Positions 41,301 through 54,441 of a stretch of DNA of 64,000 nt are shown here, in pieces (the first letter of the stretch is position 1; each line of letters begins with the position of its first letter). The stretch is from contig CM024172.1 of the NCBI GenBank assembly GCA_013433145.1, positions 3,729,213 to 3,793,212 on the forward strand. Direction: 5' to 3'. The translations under genes and the position numbers were made by a program. Below the pieces are notes generated by a model that saw only the letters and a program-made list of their open reading frames with translations, searched no databases and was not told the origin of the DNA. Source of the DNA: Ascaris suum. Its lineage: Eukaryota; Nematoda; Chromadorea; Rhabditida; Ascarididae.

Positions 41301-42613
41301 ATTGTTTTCTAAGTGGAAACAATGTCTCTCAAATTTTATGTTCAATTTTAAAGTTTTCTGATAGTAATGGCAAACACGGGTGACACAGTCAATAGAAATG
41401 ACGCACATCGCACATATGATGAGCATTAATCGGTTTCATAATTGCCCGAGACAGGAAGCAAAAACACTCAACTCGGTGCACGTGATGTGTTTCAACGGAT
41501 AGCCTAATGAATTCGACCGAAATTGCTCTAAAAAAAGATTCGAATTTCTTGTTAAATTTTAAACGATTTTAAGTATTCCTATGGGTAACAAAAGCGAATT
41601 GCGGGTAATGGAGGTAAGACGTGATGCATAGAAATACTAGAAGTCGACAACTCCCTTTTAAATCTCTACTTTAAGTGTTGAAGTTAATTTCTATTATTCA
41701 CACTCTTTGAAAACAACAACTAAAACGCATTAATGCGCTATTCTTATTGCTTTTTCCGTCCTTGTGTTTTAAATTTGTATCAGTGAAGTAAAGTTTATAG
41801 AACGAACTGGGATAAGGTTTCTTCTAGATGAGTTCGCCGAAACAGTATTGCTTTATTGGTTTGTGAAGCACTTATGCGACAAAAAGAATAAACGAGGTCA
41901 ACGATTGGAGATGAGCAACACGTTTCAAGGTGTTACCAATTGGCGCATAGCTTTCGAATGGGTAACATAAGAGGACAAACAAGGTCAACGAAATATTTCT
42001 AGAGATCTTCGCACGCTTCATTCTTTATATTGCCATCACCTCGTATTGCCTTCATCTGATCACGTTTCATCTGTGCGTCAGTGATAAACGAGCTATTCGA
42101 TAATAAATGGTAATTTTTACATATATTCATCAATAAGATGCACAACTTTAAAGTATTTTTAGCAATAAAAGTAAGAAAAGTTTGTTAGAGATTAGTAGAT
42201 TTGGCGATCTAGATCGATAAAATTGGAATCTTGGCCCGAGAAATGGAAGATGCAGATAACAAGATGGACAACTTTTATGCAGTAAAGTTTAGAAGTGCCT
42301 TGGCGAAAGGAATTTAGGGACACCCTGGATGAATGGAAATTATCAAAAAATTATCAGATGCATAACTACATCGTGCAGTCTTATAGAAATTCTTGCTGAG
42401 GAATGCAATATCTTTTAACAGGCCGCACTTGAGATAAAGGAAAAGCGGGAAAAAAGTGATACTTAAGTAATCAATTATTATTATAATGTTGAAAACGTGC
42501 GTAATTTCCATTCGACGCTTATCTGTGTACGAAGTTTACATGAATTATGATCGAGAATAAAAAACGACTACAGAGGGCACAAGGAACACCCAAAAAATGA
42601 GGCAATTTTGCAG
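38310..42613. other. Divergent intergenic region
   Basis: It lies between the 5' ends of the acyltransferase gene (minus) and the astacin gene (plus), so it should hold both promoters and the missing first exon of the astacin gene. A 79-codon minus-strand frame at 38831-39070 has a protein-like composition but no splice context. No motif or RNA gene was recognised. Confidence 0.4.
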
Positions 42614-45600
42614 GCAATTGGAACAGCGGTCGTGATTGTATCTATCGCATTAACGCTGATAACAAAGGTAAACAAATCTTTTCAAATGCACTTTGTTCCA
42701 TTGCATAAAAATTTTTTTTGCTTTGTCTCGTAAATATTCTCACAGAATAATTTGTCCATAAGAAGGCATCTTCGTTAGTTGAATATTCTTTTCAGGCGGA
42801 TTTCGATGTTCAAAGTAACGATGCTGCAAGTGACTATGCGGAAGTTCGCGTGCTTTTAAACGAATACTACAAATTGATTGCACGAAAGTACAGTTCATCT
42901 AATGATTATGTGCGTAGTTGCAAGTTTAATATCAAATTTATTTACCGCATTGATTTACTCCTCCAATCGCAGATTTAATTCAACTATTTCAATTGTGCCG
43001 TTGTTAAGACCGCCTGAGCAGTTGAATATCTTCACAGGTAGCAGAAAGACACATCACTGATGGCAGAAAATAATAACATCGAACCAATATATTGACATAT
43101 TAAGAGTTTTATTGCATCAAATACATCTCCGCTGCAATTTCTACACATTCATGTATGAAAGCAATAGTAACACAAATACTTTTTTAAATGTGGGATAGAA
43201 ACACTGTGCTTCTGCTGCAGTATAAAAATCAACCCTTACAGCGCCGATTTCCATTTGCCGGGCATTGTTTTACAAGTGTGTGATGTCATGGGAAGTATAA
43301 TTCCAGAACGCGAAAGAGGTGAATGTGGCGCTGCAAAATACATCGTTTGATGATGGCACCGAAGCATCGACGAACCGCAAAGGAGGCGTCGCCGGAGAAC
43401 TTTTCGAGAACGATATCCTCCTCACACTGCCTCAAGCGCGAAGATTGTTAAAGGAAGCTAGTGGAAGTGCGTTTTGTTTCTTTCGTCCAAAGTCCGAGGC
43501 AGTGATGGTAACCGAACAAAATTTACTGACCGACAAGCATTCACTTGCAACGAAAATTCGAAATTCGAACAGCTGCAGCCGGTCGAATTTCAAAGTGTCC
43601 CCCGTTACCAATCGAAGATAACCGGAAAAAACCCAATTTCGACCACAGCCGGAAAAACCGACCGACTGATGTCTTTGGTTGCGTGAAAAGGTATTTGTCA
43701 CTAGGGTACTCTGGAACCTTTTCTTAACAGTACAATTGCATTTCATATTGGTTTATTCTAAAATCAGTAACAACTCGATCGCAAATTAAGAGCAACAACG
43801 TGGAAATTACTAAAATAAAGCAAATATCACAGCGGCGGTAATCGAATCGGATACTGGCGGTCTTGCGATAGAATGGGAGATGAGGACCTTCTGTGTGAAT
43901 GCCAAATAAAGGGAACATCGGAAATAAAAATCAAGAGAAATGGCGGGAACGACAGGGCACTGGTTTCCATTTGAGCGATTAGCGCATGATGGAAAATATT
44001 TTCGCTTTCGACATGAGCGGTGCTGCGGTACAATAGCATACTCTGTTTCGATACAGCACAGGCAACGGCTGCGTAATCGGGGAAAAACGGTGCTCTTCCT
44101 CTCATTCGGATCAATCATGCATTGTTTATAACACCCCAAACTTTCAAGGGAATCGCGTGATGATCACTGATAGCTCCTCCAGTTCTGGCAGTAGCATAGG
44201 TCGTTTTCTGTCAATTTATGAGCCAAAGATAGCGTATGAGCGTTCGTCTCAGAAAAACAACGCTTGTCACCGTTTATGACTCAACTCCATTTTCATTCGA
44301 AGGATCATCTATAGCACTCCTGCAGATTCCTTTACGACTCCACTCCACCCTTCCATGAGGGACTGCGGTCATAAATTTAAAAAAATATATGTCATAAATT
44401 TAAAAAAATATATGTGTATATCAGAGCCCTTTGAAATATCAAACATTTTACAAATTCAATCGCTCACCTTGAATATAATTGTGGGAGTTCCAAGAGCAAG
44501 CTAGACCAAATGAATCTACAACTATTTGCATAACATGGAACGGTACAAGTTCTGCTTCAATTTGGCTACAACGACGAGCAATAGTCAAGAAGCCAGCAAA
44601 ATAGAGTTTCCATGTGAACCTGTCTTCACCCTTTTGGCGTCGTGCGAAATTTACCCTTCTGCATTAGCTGCACGAAGGCCGTTGTTTCTTTTCGCTGTTA
44701 ATGCTTTGCATGACACAGTGAACGCCATTTCTTCCTCCCTTCCTCCCTCCCCACCCCCTTCCAATCCCTCCATGCGGCAACCCGCCTGCCTCATCGGCCT
44801 CGGCTTGCTCTCATGCGTTTCCTTAACGTCCAGGTATTCCCGTTGATTGCTACGGCTTCTTTTACCTCTTCTCGCCCTCATAAGACAGTCGTGTCCTTTG
44901 TTTTCGTCTTTACTCGATTTTGACATCCATTGCTGTCTCTCGTAGTTCGAGGAACCTCTTTCTCCTTCAGCATCGTTGCCGCTACTATAGCAAGTACTTC
45001 TGTCAATTTGTCTTTCTGGCACTCCTGCCACATCGCAGACAATTTGTTTTCCTCGAATGCAATTTCATAGCAAGGATCGGAATCAGTGGGATCTCCATCA
45101 CCTTCGAGACATCTTTGTCCTTTCAGCTTTGGGCTAAACTTTCCACATAAGGGCGAATTATACCGCCACAAAGTTCATTTGCGAGCATGCCGGCAAGAAA
45201 GACACATAAAAAGAAAGATCAATGTACTCTAGTCATATCAGGGTGACTGAAAAAGTAACTCAACGCACCATTCGGTGTGGAAGAAGTAGTTAACAACCGG
45301 AATATCACAAGAAAATCCGAAAAGTGACGGAGTGACAGCATATCAGATAAGGGATTATTCGAAGACAATGCGAGGAGCCTCTTTGTAAGCAGCAGCTATC
45401 ATTTTTTCCACGCGATCGACTGTATGGAGTGAAACAAAATGGCAGCGCTCAACATCTGTGATTTTAATCGCTGATTACATAGAATTACATCAGCATATTT
45501 CTGCTCCTCCACACTTCTCTTCAGCAATATACGGTGGTAAAAGCGATTCACCTTCCATCAAAAAATTTTAGACGTCATCTCGTAGCAATGCGAAATATAG

Positions 45601-48600
45601 CGATCCCAACAAAAAATGTATATAACGGATGCACAACGTTATAAAGCCATAGATAATAATGCAAACAGAAAAAAAAACGAATAAAAGAGACTCACAAATT
45701 TTGTGAAAACTCACAAAACAGGGAAATATCGGTGAGTACATCGAGCAAGAAATAATCAACTCTCTCAAGATCGCAACAGTACAATTATAATTAGAGTATA
45801 AATGAAGTAAGCAAAAGCAATGCAAACGTGGAAAACGCTCTTCAATATTCACGAAAAAATGCAAAACAGTCAAAGAAACGTATAAATGGTGCAAATAATT
45901 TAAAAGAGTAGTAACGATCTCGAAAGAAAAACGTAAAACTCATCCGCATATGACGTCACCTAATATGAAGCTAATACGTTCATTCGTCGATTCCTCCTTC
46001 TTCCTTCCCTGCTTCTCTTCCTCCCTTCCGCCCCTCCCAAATTAGCATCCACTCTTACGGGAATTTTCTCTCCACAGCATTCCTTTGCATTTCAAACAGT
46101 AACGCTAATTTTCCCTTGAGCAACAGATATTCCCACACGATGTTTTGAAAAATCAAATGTTGCAGCGTGACGTGTCTTGCGTTAATCATAGCCCTATGTG
46201 GAAAAAATCAAGCTCAGGTTCAGTTCTTCGCACGTCCCACGGCTCACTAAAAAATCCTCCTCTTCCAATGGAAAGGTGATAGCAGGTAACCGACAGCACA
46301 AGGTAACCAGTACGTTGCAGCTAACTGAATTCCAAACTCTCGGTCGGCAAAACCGATCGGTAAAAAGCAGCCGAATTGTTGGTTTTCAACCGAAATTCGC
46401 TTGCCCGCTTGCTAGCACTTATCGGGGATATGAATATAAAACGACGCTTTGAACAAAACTCTCGAATAAGGCAACTGCGAAAAATACAGCCGCTTCCGAT
46501 TAGAGCCCTATTCTCAACCAATCCCCCTCCTTTGAATGCAACCGCTTTCAACAGTTCAAAAGCAGTCTAGAATTTATCAAAACAGGCGTCTCACGAGGAA
46601 AAACCTCTTGTTCCTATTAAAAGAAAATGGGTGACATCAATAGCAGGTGGCCTTCGTTGATGTGTTTTTAAATGTGGCTTCGAATTTTGCTGCTCTATAT
46701 CTGGTTTTTATAAGATATTCACGTTGAGGGATGTGCTTCGTAAAAAGCAATTGCAGGAAATCTCCGTCAAGCACAAGTTGGCGAACGTTACATTTGGCCA
46801 CAGCTCAATGTTCCCTACGCTTTTGGTACACTTGATCGTAAGTGAATTTATTGCATAATTTCTAGCTTCTTTAAATAATTGTGCAACTGCATCACTCCTG
46901 CTTCATCTACCTCGTTTCTTGCTATGTTGAGCTCACAATCATCGATAAGGAGAGGATCACGAAGCACTGTGTAGAGAATGCTACACGTTTCCACAGACGT
47001 AACACCTTTGTTCCATCTCTTTAATGAGTTTCCTTTATAGCTGTGGATGCAATGATACAGCTTTTTTTCAGCTATCTGGCAGAATCTAATTCGTGAAGCC
47101 CTGAACTATGTGCAAAATGAAACCTGTATTCGTTTTCAGGTATGTTAGCCTTTCCAATGTCCTTTAAGGTTAGTCCAGAGCAGACTGTGAGCCAATCTCT
47201 GAGGTGCAAAGAATATCCATGAAGCTAAGATTACTTCATTTATAACAGCTAAACTGATGATTTTAATGGATGTTTCAAAGAATATCAAAACTGCAAAGAT
47301 TTGTTTCACAACGACATGAATGTCGACTAGGATTGATGATTTTTGAACTGTTATGCTGGCTATGGAATATTTAATGGATGCGCCCTTGCTGGATATCTAG
47401 CCGTTGGGGTTTCACGAAATTTTCGATGTCTCGACAGTGTTGACTCTATTAGGAAACGAAGTAATCATCTCATTTCTCCTTTCGTATCATAGAAAGTTTG
47501 CTTCAATTAGAATTTTTTCTGGAAGTTCATTTGAAGATCGCGGGAAAGTTTTTTGAAAGCTACCACCAAATTATTCACCACTACACTTAGCATGCAATGT
47601 CGCACATTTATCTGTTATCCGTCCGGCTTGCAAGACTTGCAACTGATTACAGGAGAACAACAACTCACCTGATTATCTCCAGTTCATAAGAGGATCCGGA
47701 TGCTGGTCGAATATTGGTCATGTTGGAGGCCGTCAACAGATTTCAATTGGATATGGTTGCGAAGCGGCGAGCATTTCTTTTATCCTTTTTATAGACAGTG
47801 TTTTCATCATTTCCCAGACTTAGATGCGAGCTACCTGTCCGATGGGTTCAGTGTGAAGCAACACACGTAACTCTACTTGCTGCCCCCACAGTAGTCGCTT
47901 TCTTTTTTGATACTGCAATATGCCTCGCAGTGTTAAATATTAAAAGCTCCATTGGAGCTGACTGCTAATAATTAAACGGAGTCTTTTACAAGAAGACAGG
48001 ATGAAATTCTTGATCACTTTGAGGTGGGCATCATCGCTCATGAAACACTTCATGCACTCGGTCTTTGGCATGAGCAGTCGAGATCAGACAGGGATCGGTA
48101 CATCAGTATCAATTACGACAATGTCTTCCCGGTTGGTTCACAGCTTATTCCCGATCAAATTGGACAGCGCTCTACTTACCTTGCATAGTTTCATCTAAGC
48201 TTAGTCATAAAATTTGAATACATTGGTGACAGTGACCATATCTTCAGACACACCCGTCAAAGGGTATTTGCGTACATGATAAAAATATACAGCGTCTTTT
48301 CAAACGTCTGCTTTTATATGCATTCGTCAAGCAATGTGCTCATCAACTAAAATTGTTTATTAAGAGAAAAGGAAACTGATTGCTTCATATAGTTAAGTGC
48401 CCTTAACTGCCTTTAAAAATAAACGATATACATTAGGGTACACATGGAAACTTCGAAAAAAGGAGTCCATCAACGATAGACAATATGGGACAACCTTACG
48501 ACTTGGGATCGGTGATGCACTATGGCTCAACGGCCTTCGCCATCGATTATTCAAGGCAGGTCTTTTTGGTAGTTCATGATGTGACACCCTTATAACGATG

Positions 48601-51600
48601 TCTTTTTTGCTCTTCTGCTCTATAATTTTTAGCATAATAATTGAGAAAATAGAATTCGTTCGGTGTTAGTTTCCCCAGAATGCGATTTTCTCATATGAAT
48701 TTGTAATATTCAAAGCGACTGCAAAGATGCTTTTGAAAATCTCCACTGAAATTCTGCAAGTCCTAAAAAATAAGAACTCAGTTTAAAAAATGCTTCTTAG
48801 AATTTACAGTGTTCTTCGTAGCAGCATCCAAAATTTACTTCATGACTTATAGTACGAGTTGAAAATAAACAAAATTCGCTTGACAGGATAAAATAGTTTT
48901 ACAACAATTGACTTTTGTATCGGATAGGTTGCGTTTCATAACATTTACGTATCTTGGTTGCTATTACGTAGTGATACGTACAACGAATTGCAGGAGCACG
49001 ATCACAACTCTCGACCCCAAATTCCAGCAAACAATCGGACAAAGAGCCGCAATGTCCTTTAAGGATACAAAAATGATCAACTTGCGCTACTGCTCCGGTT
49101 ACTACTGCCTTCTATCCATAACCTCCTATTGGCTTTTTCCTAGCAATCATTTTTTGCCATTAGGGGGCCTTATTTGTACTAAGCAGAGTATCCTTAACAA
49201 ATTTGGATTCCGAGAAGCCAGTGCGACTTTTGTCGGACCTTAAGGCTTCCTACAAATTAAGCACTCAATTTTCATCTCCAAGAGAGCAACAGTTGAGTCT
49301 CCACAAATCCCAAAATTCCGTATTTCCCTCTGGACTCTACAAATTTCTCACTTAAAGCACTCTTACATTAATCAGTTCTCCTTGCTGGGCCAGCCACTTT
49401 GTCCGTGAAATTTAACATAGCAGAATGATTATATTTGTTGTAAGCAGGTTTTATTTCCCCGACGGGACTGAGGGGCTTTTTTTTGGGGGAATTGACCTTA
49501 AAACATGCTCATTGAATAGCGATTCGAGTTTCGTCGGTTTTTCGGCTCCGAAAGCCTGGAACAGCTTTTGGAGCGCCCATTTCGTTTCCCAACTTCTCAC
49601 CTATATTGTCTGCCCCACTCTTGCACCCAAAGATAGTCCCAAAGCGGGGGGATAGGGGTCTGGCTTAGGTATCTCAAAATCCGATCGTTTTGCTTGAATT
49701 CCAATCCACTTTCAATTTTGAAAATCTCTTTCAGCGTTCTCGTATTGCCAACAGTTAGAGAGAATCCTATCGAAATCATTAACTTTTTCCATCGCATTCT
49801 TTTGTTGCTTTCAAGATGCTATGCAAAAAAAAATTGTTTCTGAAGTGAAGTACGCAGCAGAACATCCGACAAGTTCTTGGTTTCAGGGGTGTGCAGTCGT
49901 CCGCTCTTCTGCCAAAATGAAGGATATACTGATCCGAACAAATGCTTTCGTTGCAAATGCCCCGGAGGATACGGAGGGATATTATGTGAGACTGTCGAAG
50001 AGAGCGGTGAGTATTAGCAACTGATTGAAATGTCATAGATAAATGTCACTACTGTACAGAAACTTCGAATTGTCCTAGCAACAGTAGAAGGGTGTATAAT
50101 ATTTCAATCTGGCTTTGGCCGTATTTCTGGATTTTCGTGAAAACTGTGAGGAATTGTATTTAGAGGAGCAGAAGCGACCTGCAGCGAATTAATGTTGCAC
50201 GTTACCAATAGTGAACAAAACGTGCACAAAAACCTTTATATTTTAACTGATATGGTTAAAAATTTGCACTTTTATTCTCTCGTCGTGCACGTGCGGAATG
50301 CGCGTAGAGCTTTTCCGCTTTAAAATGCCTGTCGCACTTTTCGAGTTCGTTAAATTAAATACTGGAGGGCGTCCTATGCCATGCATTATATGCACTATAT
50401 TTCGTAACAGGGGTTAGGCGTTCCGAAATTGAAACTATGGACAAAAGGGCAAGTGAAGTTTACAAAGACACGCAAAATGAGGGAAGAGCACAACGTGGAG
50501 CTTATTGACAGTGTTGCTTATTGATTTTTATTCGTTTCCCAACTGAATGAGATCATTATTCACGTGCAGTTTTGAAATGACCCGGAATTGGTTAGCAAGA
50601 AAACTTTTTACAACAGTTATGCATAACCGCCAAGTAAGCTGTCCATCAGCGCAAATATATGAACTGAATCAAAGAACATTTTGGCTTAGTGAAGCGTATG
50701 TAGCCATGCTCAGTAATATACAGCACGTGCAACCAAAACAACTAGCATCGACTGGCGGCTGTGGTGTGGATTGAAGCCAGAAAGGGTGGGCAATTTGAAA
50801 ACATCATCATAAGTGGTGCATATAGATAAGTTTTGATCGATTTCAGTGCCATCAACATGCGGAGGTGAAATAAATGCAACGGATAGCTACACAACTCTTA
50901 CGAATCCTCCAGTACAACAAGGCATGCGATGCGTGTGGAAAATTACGGTATTATTTGATACTCGTTCATCGACCAGGAACAACTTACGGATCTGGCTTGG
51001 GAATAGCGCCTTTAGCAGTTCAGATATTTCAATTATTCGGCTACTCTGTTTTATTAGCAAAAGACCTCATACATATGTGCTGCTGCTTAATGGCAATCGT
51101 TTAAAGTGCACGCTCGCAAGCATAACGTCTCCAGATCTTCGCATCCTTTTTGTTATCAGAGTGCTTCTTAAATTTCCATCATAAATTAAGTTATTTTTAT
51201 TCATCACTCACGCTCTTTGACAATTATTACCTGTCTAAAAGAATGCACAGAGAAGACGAGCTGACGAGATATCAACGATTTATTTCAGTCTTCGGCACAC
51301 GTCGAAGTGATTATCGATCATCTTAAATTACCTTGTGAAGAAACATGTCTCAGCTACGTTGAATTGAAGTTTGGTGCTGAGAAAACGTCAACAGGTATGT
51401 GTGCTAAAATGAATTTGTGGCTGAATTCCGATGGAAACAACCTTTTGGTTTATTGAAGCGATTTACCAAATAAAATAAAGTTGTCTGTTTGGTAGCTTCA
51501 AGACGTTTCCATTTTACGTTCAGTAAAAGAATCTCTAATTGTGCAGTTATTATTCCATTATCATTCTATCAGCTTTATCTAAGCTATGCTAAAATAAGCT

Positions 51601-53556
51601 TTAGCATGACTATATTGCATTTCGAGTAGTCCCCAACTATATAGTTGCAGTAGCAATTCGGGCAAAAAATAAACATTGCATCGTAAACGATCTATAATGC
51701 TTGAAGAATGGATGTGAAACTATTGCTTAAAACATCGGTTTTTAAGCGATCGAAGTATATGCTGCATTTTGCAATCAGCTGCACTTACATTAAAAACTGC
51801 TAGAAATTTTGCGCGTTTTTTGGTAAAATCGTTTAAAATAACATGAATATGTTATCAATAAATAAAACAGGTTCTCGTTTATGCTGCTCAACACCTTCAA
51901 CTCCAATTATTAGCGAGAATGGAGATTTCATCGTAATTTTCAACAACGTTGAAGAAGACGATCGTCGAGACGTTATTTTCCAGCTTCGTTATCGAAATTG
52001 TGAGTCTTATTTCCTTTTCCACCTTCCATCAAACAAGCTTTTCAACGTTATTCACCCCAAAAACGTGTATTTTCCTATCAAACGTTGATTTGATTCATAT
52101 GCTCATTTAAAAACAATTATTTTCAGATTATGAATTACCATCAACGGCAACAGCGACAACTTCTATCGTATGTTTTTTTGCGATGTTTGAAAATCGTCGT
52201 TAAACACTTGCAATATGTAGATATCGAAGTATGCAGTTTAAATAACGAGTAAAATGAAGCACTTTCATTTCCGACGAAATATTTCGCTCTTTCTTTAGCG
52301 AAATTAACTAAATTTTTTGAAATGAATGGCAATGATAAATCGATGGAGTATTTTCAGAGTGCAACAACGCCCACCAGCATTACTTCCATAGAAATGACAA
52401 CTCCTGCGAATGGTATGCTGCCAACGTACGGTAAGCAAGTTCGAAGACATTTTACTCTAATTTCTTATTAGAACGAGATTGCCTGATTACCCATTGATCA
52501 TCTTGCGATGGAATGTAGAATTGATGTTTGTCAATGATGCAGAGGGACTAGAATAAAGACGGGGCTTGTGGAACTATCGTCGAATTATTTTTACGTTTTC
52601 GTTCATAGTTTAGAAGCTTTGAAGAACGCAATGCCATATTAGTGGACGGTTTGGGTGGGAACAATTTTTCAACCTTAATCTATGCTAACTTTTTAATGCC
52701 TTTGAATTTCCCCGGTTTTTCTACTGATATTCACTCTCAGTTAAAAACAGTTCTTGGAGTAGAAGTTAGAAATTTCTTCTAGATCGCGAGCAAATCTGTA
52801 AATGAACTTCGAGATCTTATTCGATAATATGACGAGATTTGGTGCATTGCAAAAGATATTTCATTACTATCACTCTGTATATAGAATCGCGAGTTAAACA
52901 TTCACAATAACAGTCAGCTTTCTGCAGGTTCATGGAGCAAATGGAGTGAGTGGAGTACTTGTAGTGTCAGCTGTGGTGGATGCGGAGTTCGTCAACGAGT
53001 GCGAAAATGCGGCCCAAATGCAGTTGCTTGCCAGTTAGTATTTTTCATGACGCGTCATCAAGCGTGCATAATTGAGCGAACAGTAAAACAATGAAAAATA
53101 AAAAACTTAGCAAAATTATACTCACTGCAATAATGTTCGGTTGATCGTTGCTTGAACTTTGAAATAATATGCATATAGTTGCTTGCAGTATTAGTTGAAA
53201 GCTTATGAGCATTTAAATAAACTTAAGCTAACCTGTGTCAGGCATGGGAAGGCTTCATTTATCGCGCTGCCATTATATACGAATTTCGAGCAGTCTCAGA
53301 ATCGCTCTGCATCTTAAACGCTACAAAATCAATCATACATACTTAAACATGACGCTTGTATGAGCACTTTTATAGGGGATCTGCAACAGTGGACGAACGA
53401 TGCGGTGAGAGGCCGTGTCCACCGATAGTGGGAGGATTTATGTGTAGAGGAAGGCTTCGTCTACCCTGCGATTTAATCGACAAATTGCAATTTGGCTCAC
53501 CTTTGGACAACGCCACCGACCTCAACAACTTGAGTAACAAGCTCCTTCATCGCTAA
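42614..53556 (+). CDS. Astacin metalloprotease with EGF, CUB and TSP1 domains (NAS-33 to NAS-37/HCH-1 type), 5' exon missing
   Basis: Seventeen exons encode 592 residues plus an unseen N terminus: 42614-42667, 42796-42909, 43307-43466, 46757-46837, 47072-47139, 47653-47766, 48024-48131, 48437-48555, 48994-49097, 49887-50006, 50847-50947, 51289-51394, 51871-51999, 52127-52167, 52358-52430, 52928-53033, 53376-53556. Order: hydrophobic signal or anchor (1-17), propeptide with LFENDI (aspartate switch Asp), catalytic domain with zinc site [12 protein letters not shown] (203-214) and Met-turn SVMHY (258-262), EGF-like domain (308-345, [12 protein letters not shown]), CUB (352-461), Ser/Thr-rich linker, TSP1 ([16 protein letters not shown]), and a short C-terminal region. 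Such secreted zinc proteases act in hatching (HCH-1) and moulting (NAS-36, NAS-37) by cleaving eggshell or cuticle matrix. Which member this is cannot be decided. Two introns need GC donors. The start codon is unresolved; exon 42614 follows a TTTTGCAG acceptor. Confidence 0.94.
43467..46756. other. Largest astacin intron (3.3 kb), with coding-like islands and repeats
   Basis: This intron separates the propeptide from the catalytic exons. It holds GC-richer blocks at 43820-44130 and 44530-45170 with overlapping open frames on both strands. In the second block, minus-strand frames of 126 and 97 codons overlap (44651-45031 and 44878-45171). A tandem pair of 23-base repeats sits at 44370-44415. 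Short GC-rich motifs of the form AAAACCGAYCG occur near 43650 and 46350. Nothing here is needed for the astacin frame. Confidence 0.45.
44370..44415. repeat. Tandem duplication of a 23-base unit
   Basis: The unit contains ATAAATTTAAAAAAATATAT and occurs at 44370-44392 and 44393-44415 with no mismatch, inside the large astacin intron. Perfect identity points to recent slippage. Confidence 0.9.
47767..48023 (+). other. Probable GC-AG intron just before the zinc-site exon of the astacin gene
   Basis: The upstream exon ends GYGCEA at GAAGCG, followed by GCGAGC. The downstream exon begins VGIIAHE after CACTTTGAG. The join gives the canonical CEAVGIIAHE in phase 0. The only nearby GT would remove the conserved Cys. 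The GC donor matches consensus poorly. Confidence 0.6.
48556..48993 (+). other. GC-AG intron after the Met-turn exon of the astacin gene
   Basis: The exon ends AIDYS plus AG, followed by GCAGGT. The next exon starts after AATTGCAG with G AGC ACG, completing Arg and giving [17 protein letters not shown]. The GT four bases further on would put the next exon out of frame and reach a stop. Confidence 0.75.
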
Positions 53557-54441
53557 TTTCATTAATACACAACGGCTGCTGCTAGTGTTTATTCATAAAA
53601 TGTATTGCATCATTCGTCGAACGTTCCGCGTCTGAAGCGTTCATTTCAGGTGGTATAAAGGAAGTGAGGTATTTGTTCAGTGCTGCAATAAGTTGGCAAT
53701 AAGTTGGTTTTTTGACTTATCACACACATTACATTACGTGCATACTACACTTTCCTAAGCAAATGAGCATAACAAACATACTTCAGTTATGCAACAATTG
53801 AAAGACAAATAGAATGCTAGGGTTTGCGCTCATCTACGAGCAATTTTATCACTGCTTATCAAACTATAAATAGAGCTAGTGTTTATTCATAAAATCTATT
53901 GTGCGCCCCGAAAATGAGGCGTTTATTTTAGGTAATATAAAGGAAGGAAATATTTATTCAAGAAGAAGAGACATAAATATTATCATTATATCGAAAATTT
54001 ACACTGTTTTTGCCCAGTTTTGTATCAAAAAAGCTCGAAGAAGTAAATTACCGCGGAATGCGAATGTTTCACTGAAAAAAATGCTATATTGTCACTGATG
54101 CATTCTTATGGCATCATATTTATTGTTTTTTTTTTTAATTTGACACCTATCACTGTCCATGTTTTCAGTGAACTAATGCTTTACATCACCTTTGCTATGA
54201 AAGAAATAATAATCGTGTAGGACCGGGCGGGGGGGGGGGGGGAAGGAGGAAAATATGATATATCGATGACGATAAGAAAGCATTAAAAAATTAGGCATTG
54301 AGAAGTAGTACTGGTCAAGATCAGCTGCATATGTTGTCAAAAAGTGAGAAATCGCTTTGATAAGGAAAAGCTCTCGATGGGTGCACTGAATTGATGTCCC
54401 TTTTAAACGCTTTTTTCATTCAAAACTTTTTTTTTCTTTAG
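53557..54441. repeat. Spacer with a diverged local duplication
   Basis: Segments 53581-53680 and 53875-53960 resemble each other. Both begin with GCTAGTGTTTATTCATAAAA and both contain GCGTTYATTTYAGG and then TATAAAGGAAG. The distance between copies is 294 bases and they differ by substitutions and gaps. A 14-base G run lies at 54229-54242. The downstream end leads into a plus-strand exon. Confidence 0.7.

Noticed and set aside
43467..43621. Open frame continuing past the astacin propeptide exon
   Set aside because: The frame stays open by chance for 51 codons after the GTGCGT donor; the phase-1 join to 46757 restores the conserved sequence into the catalytic domain.
50948..51183. Open frame continuing past the first CUB exon
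   Set aside because: The CUB core continues only when 50947 joins 51289 in phase 0; the read-through text lacks CUB features.
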